A DNA stretch of 56,034 bases from Planctomycetaceae bacterium (lineage in GTDB: Bacteria > Planctomycetota > Planctomycetia > Pirellulales > Pirellulaceae), in assembly GCA_018658605.1 (NCBI GenBank), contig JABHUV010000370.1, forward strand, positions 1 through 56,034. The letters are read 5' to 3'. Of the stretch, positions 36,530 to 45,069 are shown piece after piece (position 1 is the first letter of the stretch; each line of letters opens with the position of its first letter). Both the position numbers and the translations under genes were made by a program. The notes beneath the pieces are model-generated. The model was not told where the DNA came from. It saw only the letters and a list, made by a program, of their open reading frames with translations, and did not search any database.

Positions 36530-36558
36530 ATTGTGTCCACATTGAAGCCAAAAGTCAA
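36530..36558 (-). promoter_or_regulatory. Promoter candidate for the PSCyt1-DUF1501 pair
   Basis: On the minus strand TTGACT (36558-36553), 17-base spacer, CACAAT (36535-36530), about 50 bases before the ATG at 36472. Five of six and four of six consensus matches with ideal spacing. Confidence 0.45.
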
Positions 36559-36905
36559 ACAGCTAACGCGACAGCCTAAAGGGCTAGGTAAAGTTCGGAT
36601 GTGCAACTAAAATCAACGCAAGAGAATTCTCGAAGCTTACCTAAATTTCAAATGTGTAATAATTCTTATTAATTTGCGGTTGAAGTTCGCCCGTTTCTCA
36701 AATACTTCTATTGTTCGTGGAAATCAATAGCTACCATACTAAGATTCCGCATTTCGACGTGTGGGAATTGGACATTGTTATCGACGGAATTGTAGATTCC
36801 ACCGTCTCTATATTTCGGGGAACAGGACCTACTGTACAAATACGTCCTCAGGTAAATTAAAACCAAGTATCACTTTTACGCTCTATCAGTAGAAAGCCAA
36901 CGGCC
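36559..36905. other. Intergenic region between divergent genes
   Basis: Apart from the minus-strand promoter candidate just to its left, this region holds no coding sequence. A small hairpin with bulge (GACGG-AAT, loop, ATT-CCA-CCGTC, 36783-36806) lies about 100 bases before the glucuronate-isomerase-like gene and may sit in its leader. No T-run or clear promoter was found for that gene. Confidence 0.4.
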
Positions 36906-38189
36906 ATGTCCGAACAATTACGAAAGAACATATACAACGAATTAGACAGCATCGTTCTTATTGACCCACACACCCATATTGATGCCCTCAATCCCGCTTC
37001 CGGCAGCCTCGCCGACATTCTCGGCTACCACTATTACACCGAACTTGCGCATTCTGCTGGCCTCGAAAAATCGTTAATTGAAGCCCCCAATATTACTGAT
37101 CGCGACAAAGTTCAACTGTTACTTTCAAATCTAGAGCCAATACAAAACACAATTCAATACAGTTGGTTTATTGAGATGTGCCAAGAGTTTTTTGGCTTTG
37201 AAGGCACCGTTATTGACGGCTCAAATTGGGAATCACTATATGACACTGCCCAAGCACAAATGGACGCTGACAATTGGTCAAAACAAGTCTTAGAACAATC
37301 CGGAATTGAAGCAGTTTTCCTGACCAACGATTTCGATGATTCATTAGAAGGTTTTGACACAAACGTCTTCATTCCCTGCTTGCGGACTGATGACTTAGTT
37401 TTTAACTTAGCCAATCCAGATGTCCGCAACCGACTCAAAATTTCTACAAGTACATCCTTAGAGTCGATTGCGGATTTACGTCAAGCTATCGCCACACTGT
37501 TTACGCACTTCAAGACCAAAAATGCCAAAGCCTGCGCGATCTCACTGCCCCCCAGTTTTAGCCCTTCGATAATCTCCGATGGTCGCGCCAAAAACGCACT
37601 AGAACAAATATTAACTAAAGGAACAGAGGCGGACGCGAGCCATATCGACGCCATGGCACGTTGGATGTTCTGGACAATCACCCAACAATGCGAAACCCAT
37701 CAACTACCGTTCGATCTAATGATCGGAGTTAACCGTCGAGTTTATCCCACGGGCGTTTTCCAGGGACAAGATCTATATGACAGTCGTGTTTCATTGATTC
37801 AATACCAAGAACTATTCAATGCGTTTCCTACCGTCACCTTTCCTGTCTCAGTACTCGCAAGTGTAACAAATCAAGAACTTGCCAGTTACGCTTGGATTTT
37901 TCCTAATGTCATAACCCACGGGCACTGGTGGTATAGTAATACGCCAACATTTATCGAACACGATACAGCCGCTCGACTCGAAGCCGTCCCGCAAACCAAA
38001 CAAATTGGGTATTACAGTGACATGTACAAACTCGAGTTCGCGCTGCCCAAGTTTCGCATGTACAAGCGCATCCTTGCTAAAGTACTTGCCGAGCGTTATG
38101 TCGTCGACCGAAATTGGTCCGAGCAACGCGCGATCGAGTTTGGCTCGCTAATTCTACGAGGTAACGTCGAATCTGTGTTTGGCGTTTAA
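36906..38189 (+). CDS. Glucuronate isomerase family (UxaC-like) protein
   Basis: 427-residue metal-dependent amidohydrolase-fold protein resembling UxaC, which interconverts glucuronate/fructuronate or galacturonate/tagaturonate. Seen: the metal motif IDPHTHID near residue 18-25, an NLEPIQNTIQYSWF stretch, EAVFLTNDFDD near 139, the region PFDLMIGVNRRVYPTG near 272, ITHGHWWYSNTP near 335, and SDMYKLEFALPKFRMYKRILAKVL near 375. Length is slightly below classical UxaC (about 470). Planctomycetes carry several divergent members, some of unknown substrate, so the family is reliable but the sugar is not. No uronate pathway neighbours are present. Confidence 0.75.
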   Translation: MSEQLRKNIYNELDSIVLIDPHTHIDALNPASGSLADILGYHYYTELAHSAGLEKSLIEAPNITDRDKVQLLLSNLEPIQNTIQYSWFIEMCQEFFGFEGTVIDGSNWESLYDTAQAQMDADNWSKQVLEQSGIEAVFLTNDFDDSLEGFDTNVFIPCLRTDDLVFNLANPDVRNRLKISTSTSLESIADLRQAIATLFTHFKTKNAKACAISLPPSFSPSIISDGRAKNALEQILTKGTEADASHIDAMARWMFWTITQQCETHQLPFDLMIGVNRRVYPTGVFQGQDLYDSRVSLIQYQELFNAFPTVTFPVSVLASVTNQELASYAWIFPNVITHGHWWYSNTPTFIEHDTAARLEAVPQTKQIGYYSDMYKLEFALPKFRMYKRILAKVLAERYVVDRNWSEQRAIEFGSLILRGNVESVFGV

Positions 38190-38225
38190 CCGTCTGCCGC
38201 CTAAAACGCAAGGCTTGCCACTAGC

Positions 38226-38266
38226 GCAAAAAACCGCCGCAAGGCGAAATGCCCCACGGCGTTTTG
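38226..38266. terminator. Bidirectional terminator between UxaC-like gene and fusA
   Basis: AAAAAACCGCCG and CGGCGTTTT form a GC-rich stem between the two converging genes. T-runs lie on both sides (TTTT on plus, TTTTTT on minus), so it can serve both. Confidence 0.75.
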
Positions 38267-38293
38267 ATTGCATGCTAAATATCCTAACGGATA

Positions 38294-40381
38294 CTACTTC
38301 TTCATTTCAGCGTACTCAGCGGCACGAATCTTAATGATATCTTCTTGGATATTTCGAGGGACCTTACCATATCGCGCAAGTTCCATTTGGAAAGTTCCTT
38401 GACCTTTGGTCATCGAACGCAGGTCTGTTGCATATCCAAACGTTTCAACTAGGGGTACTTCAACGTTGATCTGTGCAATACCATCTCGGGCATCTGAGGA
38501 AGCAACAATGCCTCGCCGACTAATAATATCACCGGTCACCGAACCTTGGTAATCCTCTGGACATTCAATTTCCATCAACATCAAGGGTTCTAAAATTGCC
38601 GGTTTCGTTTCTGGGAATAGTTGTCGAAAACAACCTCCAGCAGCTGTCTGGAACGCTTTGTCAGAACTATCAACCTCGTGATAAGATCCGTCGTCCAAAG
38701 TGACCTTGACGCCCACTACCGGGTAACGAGCCAAAGGACCACGTTCACAGGAAAGCCGAAACCCCTTTTCAACCGATGGGATGTATTGCTTAGGAATACG
38801 TCCGCCAACAACCTTTTCTTCAAATTCAAATGTGTCGTCACCTTCGACATCAATCGGCTCAATCGATCCAACAATATGTGCGAACTGACCGGAACCACCA
38901 GTTTGTTTCTTGTGTTTGTAGTTAAACGACGCACCAACAGTTGGAGCTTCACGATAACTTACCTTGGGAGCACCTACTTCTACTTCTACGCCGTACTCAC
39001 GACGAATTCGTTCAAGATAGACTTCTAAGTGCAATTCCCCCATCCCAGCAATCAACGTCTCGGCAGTTTCTTCGTCGGTGCGAACATGGAATGTCGGGTC
39101 TTCCTTGCGGAAACGCTGTAGAGCTTTACCAAGCTTGTCTGATTCACTGCGGTTGGCAGCAACGACTGCCATTGTGATAACCGGTTCAGCAACATATATA
39201 TTTTCAAGCGAACAGTAATTTGTCTTATCGCTGTAAGTGTCACCACTTGCACAATCAATTCCCATCACAGCTACAATGTCACCAGCGGTCGCTTCGTCGA
39301 TTTCCTCTCGTTTATCGGAGTGCATCCGCACGATGCGTGAAAAACGTTCTTTACGTTGACTACGTTGGTTGTAGTAAGTTTCGCCTTTTTTAATGCGGCC
39401 CTGATAGACTCGCATAAATGTCAATTGGCCAAAGGTGTCTTCAACAATCTTGAAAGCCATACCTACGAACGGTGCGTCGAAGTCAGGCGTCAGGATCATC
39501 TTGTCCTCGCCATCAAATTCATTAGCTTCAATTTCTTTACCAAGCGGTGAAGGTAGATATCGCGTAATGGCGTTTAACAGAGGTTGAACACCTTTATTTT
39601 TAAAGGCGGAACCAAGGAATACAGGAGTCGCTCCACGTTGGTGGACCACGTCACGTAACGTCGTATGAATTAGCTCTTCAGAAGGCTGCTGTTCGTTCAT
39701 TAGAACTTCCATCAACTCATCATTGAATACACACAGGGCATCCAACATGAGCGCGCGATATTTTTCGGCATCGGCCTGCATGTCTGCCGGAATATCTTCT
39801 GAGCGTACGTTTTCACCGTGCACGCCATCAAAATGCAATGCCTTCATCGTAATGAGGTCAATAACACCTTCAAACGTTTCACCTTCGCCAATGGGTAATT
39901 GCATTAGGATCGGAGAATCGCCAAGTTTTTCACCGATTTCGGCACATACGCGATGCGGTTCAGCACCAGTACGATCCATCTTATTGATGAATGCGAGGCG
40001 GGGTACTTTGTAGCGTTTCATTTGGCGATCAACGGTCATCGATTGACTTTGGACGCCACCAACGGCACACAAGACAAGAATTGCCCCGTCGAGAACTCGC
40101 AAACTACGTTCCACTTCAACCGTAAAGTCAACGTGACCTGGAGTATCGATCAAATTAACCGTGAAATCCTCCCACTGAACCGTTGTGGCGGCACTGGTGA
40201 TTGTAATCCCACGTTCTTTTTCTAATTCCATATGATCCATCGTCGCACCGGTTCCTTCGCCGCGTACTTCTTGAACCTTATGAATGCGGCCGCTGTAAAA
40301 CAGAATGCGCTCGCTAAGTGTTGTTTTTCCCGAGTCAATGTGTGCCGAGATACCAATGTTTCTAATTTGTTCCAGCGCCAT
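38294..40381 (-). CDS. fusA: Elongation factor G, spdEFG1/mitochondrial EFG1 type
   Basis: GTPase that moves tRNA-mRNA through the ribosome. The 695-residue protein has G1 AHIDSGKTT at 13-21, RGITITSAATT near 55, G3 DTPGHVDFTVEVERSL near 78, G4 NKMDRTGA near 134, and domains II-V ending RGIVASSDARDG-I-VEVPLVETFGYATDLRSMTKGQGTF. Ser at position 17 (HIDSGKT rather than HIDAGKT) and GEGTGATMDHMELEKERGIT are typical of the EF-G subgroup shared by spirochaetes, planctomycetes, some deltaproteobacteria and mitochondria. As usual for that subgroup it is not beside rpsL, rpsG and tuf. Start ATG 40381 has no strong ribosome site. A terminator follows. Confidence 0.93.
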   Translation of the reverse strand: MALEQIRNIGISAHIDSGKTTLSERILFYSGRIHKVQEVRGEGTGATMDHMELEKERGITITSAATTVQWEDFTVNLIDTPGHVDFTVEVERSLRVLDGAILVLCAVGGVQSQSMTVDRQMKRYKVPRLAFINKMDRTGAEPHRVCAEIGEKLGDSPILMQLPIGEGETFEGVIDLITMKALHFDGVHGENVRSEDIPADMQADAEKYRALMLDALCVFNDELMEVLMNEQQPSEELIHTTLRDVVHQRGATPVFLGSAFKNKGVQPLLNAITRYLPSPLGKEIEANEFDGEDKMILTPDFDAPFVGMAFKIVEDTFGQLTFMRVYQGRIKKGETYYNQRSQRKERFSRIVRMHSDKREEIDEATAGDIVAVMGIDCASGDTYSDKTNYCSLENIYVAEPVITMAVVAANRSESDKLGKALQRFRKEDPTFHVRTDEETAETLIAGMGELHLEVYLERIRREYGVEVEVGAPKVSYREAPTVGASFNYKHKKQTGGSGQFAHIVGSIEPIDVEGDDTFEFEEKVVGGRIPKQYIPSVEKGFRLSCERGPLARYPVVGVKVTLDDGSYHEVDSSDKAFQTAAGGCFRQLFPETKPAILEPLMLMEIECPEDYQGSVTGDIISRRGIVASSDARDGIAQINVEVPLVETFGYATDLRSMTKGQGTFQMELARYGKVPRNIQEDIIKIRAAEYAEMKK

Positions 40382-40717
40382 TTGCTGTATCTAACCCCAA
40401 AAAAAATGTACCAAAAAGGTTGTCTATAGTAATTGTGTGTTTGAAAATCTCTGTATCTGTAAGGCAAAAACGCCTAGATAGAAGATATCCATGTAATTTC
40501 GTAATGATAAAGTAAATCAAGTTTGTTGTAAGGTCAATTTGATGCTCCTGAGCAAAAATACGCCAAAACCATACAACACCAAAATTTCCCTATACGGGAC
40601 CAAATCCGAGTCTAACCGTTTACCAGACTCACCGCGACGACCAAAATCGATGATTTGTCGACGTCCTCGATTTACGGGACATTTATAGATAGACAAACTG
40701 CAGCTACACCGACCGCT
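40382..40717. other. Intergenic region upstream of fusA
   Basis: No gene is seen. Several small inverted repeats occur: GAGTCT/AGACTC (40608-40630), TCCC-TATAC-GGGA (40587-40599), and CGAC..AAATC-GAT-GATTT-GTCG (near 40635-40665). Those near 40600-40665 lie behind fumC and could end its transcript, but none has a T-run. The 40382-40580 part should hold the fusA promoter; none stands out. Confidence 0.4.
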
Positions 40718-42142
40718 CTACTCTTGCGGCTCGGTCATCCGCATTGGATCTAATGCCTGCTTAAGCTCTTCTTCTGAAAGTACTTGCTCCTGCTCACAAA
40801 GCTCCCGAATCGTCGCGCCGCTGGCCAGTGCTTCTTTTGCCAACTTACAGGCTTTCTCGTAACCGACATAAGGATTCAGGCTAGTCACCATCGATAAACT
40901 TTGTTCCACAGCAGCTTCACAAGCGTCTTCGTTGGCTTCAATGTCATCGGCACAAAGATCCACAAATGCGTTGACGACGGAACTCAGCAAAGCAATGCTC
41001 TCCAGCGTTGCATGCCCCATCACCGGCATCATAATATTCAATTGAAAGTTACCCCCAGCTGTGCCACTCAGCGTAACCGTTTGATCGTTTCCGATGACGC
41101 GCGCTGCTACTTGCATCATGCTTTCACACATCACTGGATTAACCTTGCCTGGCATAATCGAACTGCCTGGTTGGCGAGTCGGTAATTGAATTTCTCCGAA
41201 TCCACAGCGCGGACCTGACCCCAACCAACGAATATTATTGGCAACGTTGAATAATGTAGAAGCAATTGTTTTCAATCCGCCGTGGCATTGCACTAATCCA
41301 TCACGCTGGGCGTTGGCCTCGAAATGATCGGCCGCCTCCATGAATGCAATCTTCGTTTGCTCTGCTAAACAAGCCGACACTCGACTACCAAATTCTGGAT
41401 GAGTGTTAATTCCTGAACCAACCGCTGTTCCCCCCACAGGAAGTTCTAAGATTGCCGTTTGAGCGGCTTGAGCGCGTTCGATGGACAATTCAATTTGGCG
41501 CGCAAAAGCGCCGAATTCCTGCCCCAAACGCAGTGGAGTTGCATCCATCAAATGAGTCCGACCAATCTTGATCAATTGATCCCATTGTTCTGATTTTGAG
41601 CGCAATGTCGCGGCAAACTTCTGGAGAGCTGGAATTAGCTCTTGTTCAATTGTCATGCCGACAGCCACGTGAATAGCCGTTGGGAAAGTATCGTTCGTGC
41701 TTTGCCCCATGTTGACATGATCATTGGGATGAATTGTTTTCTCGGAAGCAAATCGATCGCCACCATTGATCTCAATCGCACGATTGGAAATTACTTCGTT
41801 GACATTCATGTTGCTTGAGGTGCCAGAACCAGTCTGGAAAACGTCCACTGGAAACTGGCCATCAAGTTTGCCGGCAGCAACTTCTTGGCAGGCAGCCAAC
41901 AGAGCGTCTACTTGTTCTGTTTCCAAAGGTATTTTTCCGGTAGTCGTCAGTTTACCAAGGTCACGATTTGCTATTGCGCAAGCGTATTTCACAAGCCCCA
42001 TTGCTCGAATTAACGCGTCGGGCAAGGCCCAATTAGAAATCGGAAAATTATCTACAGCCCGCTGTGTTTGTGCTCCATAATAAGCGTCCGCAGGAACCTC
42101 AACATCCCCCATCGAATCCCGCTCTTTTCTCATTTCTGACAT
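40718..42142 (-). CDS. fumC: Fumarate hydratase, class II
   Basis: Iron-independent fumarase of the citric acid cycle, hydrating fumarate to malate; homotetramer of the aspartase/fumarase superfamily. 474 residues. Seen: the N-terminal ERDSMGDVEVPADAYYGAQTQRAV, TGSGTSSNMNVNEV near 104-117, KTIHPNDHVNMGQSTND near 135, THLMDATP near 196 (active-site region), and the superfamily signature GSSIMPGKVNP at 326-336. ATG 42142 is chosen because AGAGGAA lies upstream; an in-frame TTG at 42169 would add nine residues. Argininosuccinate lyase and aspartase are less likely given the fumarase-type N-terminus. Confidence 0.93.
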   Translation of the reverse strand: MSEMRKERDSMGDVEVPADAYYGAQTQRAVDNFPISNWALPDALIRAMGLVKYACAIANRDLGKLTTTGKIPLETEQVDALLAACQEVAAGKLDGQFPVDVFQTGSGTSSNMNVNEVISNRAIEINGGDRFASEKTIHPNDHVNMGQSTNDTFPTAIHVAVGMTIEQELIPALQKFAATLRSKSEQWDQLIKIGRTHLMDATPLRLGQEFGAFARQIELSIERAQAAQTAILELPVGGTAVGSGINTHPEFGSRVSACLAEQTKIAFMEAADHFEANAQRDGLVQCHGGLKTIASTLFNVANNIRWLGSGPRCGFGEIQLPTRQPGSSIMPGKVNPVMCESMMQVAARVIGNDQTVTLSGTAGGNFQLNIMMPVMGHATLESIALLSSVVNAFVDLCADDIEANEDACEAAVEQSLSMVTSLNPYVGYEKACKLAKEALASGATIRELCEQEQVLSEEELKQALDPMRMTEPQE

Positions 42143-42343
42143 TACTTGCAATTCCTCTTTTCGAATCAAAAACGATTACTACCCCTTAGACAAATTATAA
42201 TACTGCATCTACGGTAACAAGCATACTACTGATAACCTATACCCAGTTCAGAACGTTAATTCGTGTTATTCGTGTTAATTTATGATTAAAAGCAGTACAA
42301 TTAATCCCAGCACCACAAACACTATAAAACTTCAGCCTGCTTT

Positions 42344-42625
42344 ATGAAAAAATCACCACCATTGCAATCTCGACGGGGGCTCAGCCTACTCGCAGCTATC
42401 TGTGCGTTTACTTGCCTCCTACTAGTTTTCAACAGTGCCTTTATTGTCGCCTTCTACGAAGGACTTAGTCAATCGTTCTCTCAACTTGATAACTCCCCAA
42501 AGCTCAAACAATCAATTTTGTTCTCCTCGCCCTTAGTGCTATTATTAATCGAATGGAAAATCTACGATATCGTCATATCAATCGTACAAGGCAGAAAAAC
42601 CAACCCTTCAAGGAATGAACCATGA
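42344..42625 (+). CDS. Small two-helix membrane protein, unknown
   Basis: 93 residues with an N-terminal basic stretch, a transmembrane helix at about 14-36 (LLAAICAFTCLLLVFNSAFIVAF) and a second hydrophobic segment at about 59-80 (ILFSSPLVLLLIEWKIYDIVI), ending in a basic tail. No family recognised. Its stop overlaps the ATG of the next small gene (ATGA, 42622-42625), a sign of translational coupling and that both are real. No clear ribosome site before the ATG at 42344. Confidence 0.55.
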   Translation: MKKSPPLQSRRGLSLLAAICAFTCLLLVFNSAFIVAFYEGLSQSFSQLDNSPKLKQSILFSSPLVLLLIEWKIYDIVISIVQGRKTNPSRNEP

Positions 42626-42822
42626 ACCGTACGTATTTACGTCTACAAGAAACCGAAGGTTACTTGTTGGCTGCAGCTAGCCGCATTTATGCGGCACGTC
42701 TGCAAGCACCCCGCTCCGCAGCCGTTTCCGATGATAAATTGATGAAACAAGCGATCACAGAGGCAATTGAACTTGCCAAGACAATTGACGATGTCGTCAT
42801 CGCAGATTCGGAAGTCGATTGA
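42622..42822 (+). CDS. Small protein of unknown function (66 aa)
   Basis: Soluble, mostly helical 66-residue product: LRLQETEGYLLAAASRIYAAR in the first third and KQAITEAIELAKTIDD in the second, with an acidic C-terminus. Overlaps the preceding membrane-protein gene by four bases and is followed by the creatininase-family gene after about 60 bases. GGAATGAACC just upstream could act as ribosome site. The amphipathic helices hint at a small adaptor or partner of the membrane protein, but that is speculation. Confidence 0.55.
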   Translation: MNRTYLRLQETEGYLLAAASRIYAARLQAPRSAAVSDDKLMKQAITEAIELAKTIDDVVIADSEVD

Positions 42823-42881
42823 CACGCCAACAAGGCTGTCCCATATTGTACGCCGCATTTTTTCTATTATGTAAATTCACC

Positions 42882-43604
42882 ATGACTCTTGAGCTTCCAG
42901 GCAAAGTACTACTTGGCAAACACACTCGCCGTGAATTCCGTCAGCGGATGTCGACCGGTGAATTACAAGCTTGCATTATTCCGATTGCAGCCACTGAACA
43001 ACATCTTGAACATTTAGCGATGGAACATGACAACGCTAGTATCATGCATGTCAGTACGGCAGTTGCTACGCAATTGGACCCTCATGTCATCGTTGCACCT
43101 GTGATGAATATTGGAATAAGTGAACATCACATGCGGCACCCCGGAACGTTAACGGCCATGCCTGGAAGTTTCTTAGCGGTGCTGTTCGACGCAATTCGTA
43201 GCATGCACAGTGCAGGGTTTGAGAATATTTTAGTGTTAAACGGGCATGGTGGTAACATCGCGCCATGCGAGGGTATCTGGGGACAATTCCTGCAACGGCT
43301 TGAGATAAACCTCCAGTTCAAGTCATACTGGGATTTCCTCACACCTTCGGAAACTGATCCATTTCTAGAAACGGGTCGTTGTCCCGGCCATGCACAAGAA
43401 TTTGAAACCGCCTTTGCGCTTGCTGCCTTCCCCGAAAACGTGAGACACGATGCGATGCATGACCAAGCGGATCAAGAACCGCTAGCTGCCAACGCCGAAA
43501 ACGGACAAGCACTCATAGATTTAACCGTGAAGAATGTTACAAATTTTGTCCAAGGCATGCTCAACGGAACCGAAATAGCGGAGATCCCCGCATTTCACGA
43601 TTGA
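42882..43604 (+). CDS. Creatininase/creatinine amidohydrolase family protein
   Basis: 240-residue metal-dependent amidohydrolase of the creatininase fold, a family that includes creatinine amidohydrolase, formamidopyrimidine hydrolase (ArfB) and mycofactocin peptidase MftE. Seen: IIPIAATEQHLEHLAMEHDN near 32-51 (metal ligands Glu, His, Asp), NIGISEHHMRHPGTLT near 73-88, LVLNGHGGNIAP near 112-123, and CPGHAQEFETAF near 168 (final ligand Glu). ATG 42882 is used; a TTG at 42819 would add 21 unconserved residues overlapping the previous gene. True substrate cannot be told. Confidence 0.88.
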   Translation: MTLELPGKVLLGKHTRREFRQRMSTGELQACIIPIAATEQHLEHLAMEHDNASIMHVSTAVATQLDPHVIVAPVMNIGISEHHMRHPGTLTAMPGSFLAVLFDAIRSMHSAGFENILVLNGHGGNIAPCEGIWGQFLQRLEINLQFKSYWDFLTPSETDPFLETGRCPGHAQEFETAFALAAFPENVRHDAMHDQADQEPLAANAENGQALIDLTVKNVTNFVQGMLNGTEIAEIPAFHD

Positions 43605-43668
43605 GGGAACAATTCGTAATCAAACGTAAGCGTATCGGCAAAAACTGACAGCCACAGCAACCCGACCA

Positions 43669-44502
43669 CTACTCTCTGAGAACCGATTCAAGTTTATTGT
43701 CTACCAAGCGAAACAGCTTCTTCGCTCGTGGGTCCACCACCAACATTACATCTCCGTTACGACAAATGCCCACGGGATGCACTAAGGGATCACCTTCGAG
43801 TAGTTTTATGGGAGCCTCACCTGGTATCACGCTAAAAATTGCTTTGGTATAACCGTCGGTTACAAGAATCTTCCCCTCACCATCGACTGCAATATCTTGA
43901 GCGAATCCAAACGGTGTTCCAGACACAACCACGGAAACTTCTCCTGCAGCGTTCACTCGGCGCACCGGATCTTTAGCACGACAGACCACAAGCACATCTC
44001 CGTTTGCTGCTAATGCCAAACCAGTTGGCGCAGCCAACGTCGCGACGACTTCAATATTCTTGGAATCTACACGAATTCGTACAATTTGCTTTAACTCTAA
44101 GTCAGAGACAAGCAACGAACCGTCTTTGGCAACCACAATACCCATCGGGATTCCAATCTTGCCCCCGGTCAATGCGTGAGGTACTCGTAGTTCATCAAAC
44201 CGATAAACATCACGAGTCGCACTATCACCAGCAACTAGGTGTCCAGATTGATCAACCGCTAAACACCGGACCGCATTTAAAGCGGAGCCAAATTTTTTAT
44301 CTGCCTGAAAATACACCTCCGCTTTACCGTCTTTCACTAACCAAATTCCTGGAAGTTGGCGGTCGGCAACATAGATTGCATCTGCACTCGACGCAACACT
44401 AATGGGATATTTCCAAGCCGTTACTTGGAATTTTTCCTGCGCAGTCAGGCTAATATTGGCACTACATATCAGTAACAAACAAACCAAAACTCTCGTTTTC
44501 AT
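43669..44502 (-). CDS. Exported beta-propeller (NHL/SMP-30-like) protein
   Basis: 277-residue secreted protein. Signal peptide at about 1-22 (VLVCLLLICSANISLTAQ). The remainder is built from six-stranded-type repeats with recurrent blade signatures: IYVADRQLPGIWLV, LAVDQSGHLVAGDSATRDVYRF, IVVAKDGSLLVSDLELKQIVRI, LALAANGDVLVVCRAKDPVRRV, IAVDGEGKILVTDGYTKAIFSV, ICRNGDVMLVVDPRAKKLFRL. That fits a six-bladed propeller such as NHL or SMP-30/lactonase. No catalytic site is obvious, so binding or structural roles are possible. ATG 44502 with GAGAAAA upstream is preferred to ATG 44517. Convergent with the creatininase-family gene. Confidence 0.8.
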   Translation of the reverse strand: MKTRVLVCLLLICSANISLTAQEKFQVTAWKYPISVASSADAIYVADRQLPGIWLVKDGKAEVYFQADKKFGSALNAVRCLAVDQSGHLVAGDSATRDVYRFDELRVPHALTGGKIGIPMGIVVAKDGSLLVSDLELKQIVRIRVDSKNIEVVATLAAPTGLALAANGDVLVVCRAKDPVRRVNAAGEVSVVVSGTPFGFAQDIAVDGEGKILVTDGYTKAIFSVIPGEAPIKLLEGDPLVHPVGICRNGDVMLVVDPRAKKLFRLVDNKLESVLRE

Positions 44503-44757
44503 CGTTTTTTCTCGCACATCGATTAAATCTAAACTCTGTAGATGATAACAATATCATCAGTAACGTTTGGAGGCAGACAAGACAAACCCACTTAGTACTC
44601 ACACCAAATACTTCCAAAAGACCTAGTATTCAGCCCTGCCAAAGCATAGCACCTAAGACCAATCCAACCGGCCTCTTTCTACTGTAAATTACGCCTATAA
44701 ACTACAAAAAACAACTATTGCCGCGATAAATTGCTCTCAATAAGCTGGCGTAAACGT
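44503..44757. other. Intergenic region before the promoter-terminator unit
   Basis: No coding sequence or clear motif. It probably holds the promoter of the minus-strand propeller gene. Together with the elements from 44758 to 45007 it makes up the 567-base non-coding gap before the FG-GAP gene. Confidence 0.4.
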
Positions 44758-44785
44758 TTGACATGTCGTTATTTCGATGTATATT
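44758..44785 (+). promoter_or_regulatory. Near-consensus sigma70 promoter
   Basis: Perfect -35 TTGACA (44758-44763), 16-base spacer, TATATT (44780-44785). Predicted transcription start near 44791. It points toward the terminator at 44835 and the six-gene FG-GAP/TPR/cytochrome locus beyond. Confidence 0.6.
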
Positions 44786-44790
44786 TCAGG

Positions 44791-44868
44791 TAGAGCTATT
44801 GTATCCTAATTTTTTTAGGGCAAGAGTAATTGCGCCCCTTGAGCCAAATTTGGCTCAAGGGGTTTTTT
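44791..44868 (+). ncRNA. Candidate short RNA or attenuator leader
   Basis: From the predicted start (about 44791) to the terminator T-run is about 78 bases with no reading frame of note. It contains a small hairpin CCTAA-TTTTT-TTAGG (44806-44820) then the terminator stem. GGGCAA (44818-44823) could instead pair with TTGCGCCC overlapping the terminator's left arm, so alternative folds are possible. It may be a free small RNA or an attenuator for the downstream locus whose first ATG is about 200 bases away. Confidence 0.4.
44835..44868 (+). terminator. Strong intrinsic terminator before the FG-GAP locus
   Basis: CCCCTTGAGCC-AAATTT-GGCTCAAGGGG: an 11-base perfect stem followed by TTTTTT. No plus-strand protein gene precedes it; it ends the transcript starting near 44791. 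Confidence 0.88.
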
Positions 44869-44916
44869 ACGTTAACTCCCTATACGCAATAGAACATTAC
44901 CTACCTTACATCGTAT

Positions 44917-45007
44917 GCAATGTATCAGCGTATCATGCCAATTACGTCCCCGCGTAATTGGTATTGGGTCACTAACGTCCAATAACATACGCTTACTGAT
45001 ACGTTGC
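44917..45007. repeat. Three-way-junction inverted-repeat structure
   Basis: Outer arms: GCAATGTATCAGCGTAT (44917-44933) pairs with ATACGC-TTAC-TGATACGTTGC (44987-45007) with a 4-base bulge and one G-T. Inside, CCAATTACG/CGTAATTGG (44938-44946, 44953-44961) is a perfect 9-base hairpin and TATTGG/CCAATA (44962-44967, 44979-44984) a 6-base one. Not a tRNA, and no integron-type core sites were found. It may be an RNA element in the leader of the FG-GAP gene or a DNA cruciform. Confidence 0.55.
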
Positions 45008-45069
45008 AGGTATTTCTCCTGTTCTGACGATTTACCTAAATCTCTAAAACCAAACATTCGGCTTTCCCT

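Noticed and set aside
44917..45007. Integron attC site or tRNA
   Set aside because: The inverted repeats look similar in size, but no RYYYAAC/GTTRRRY core sites and no tRNA arms or T-loop were found.
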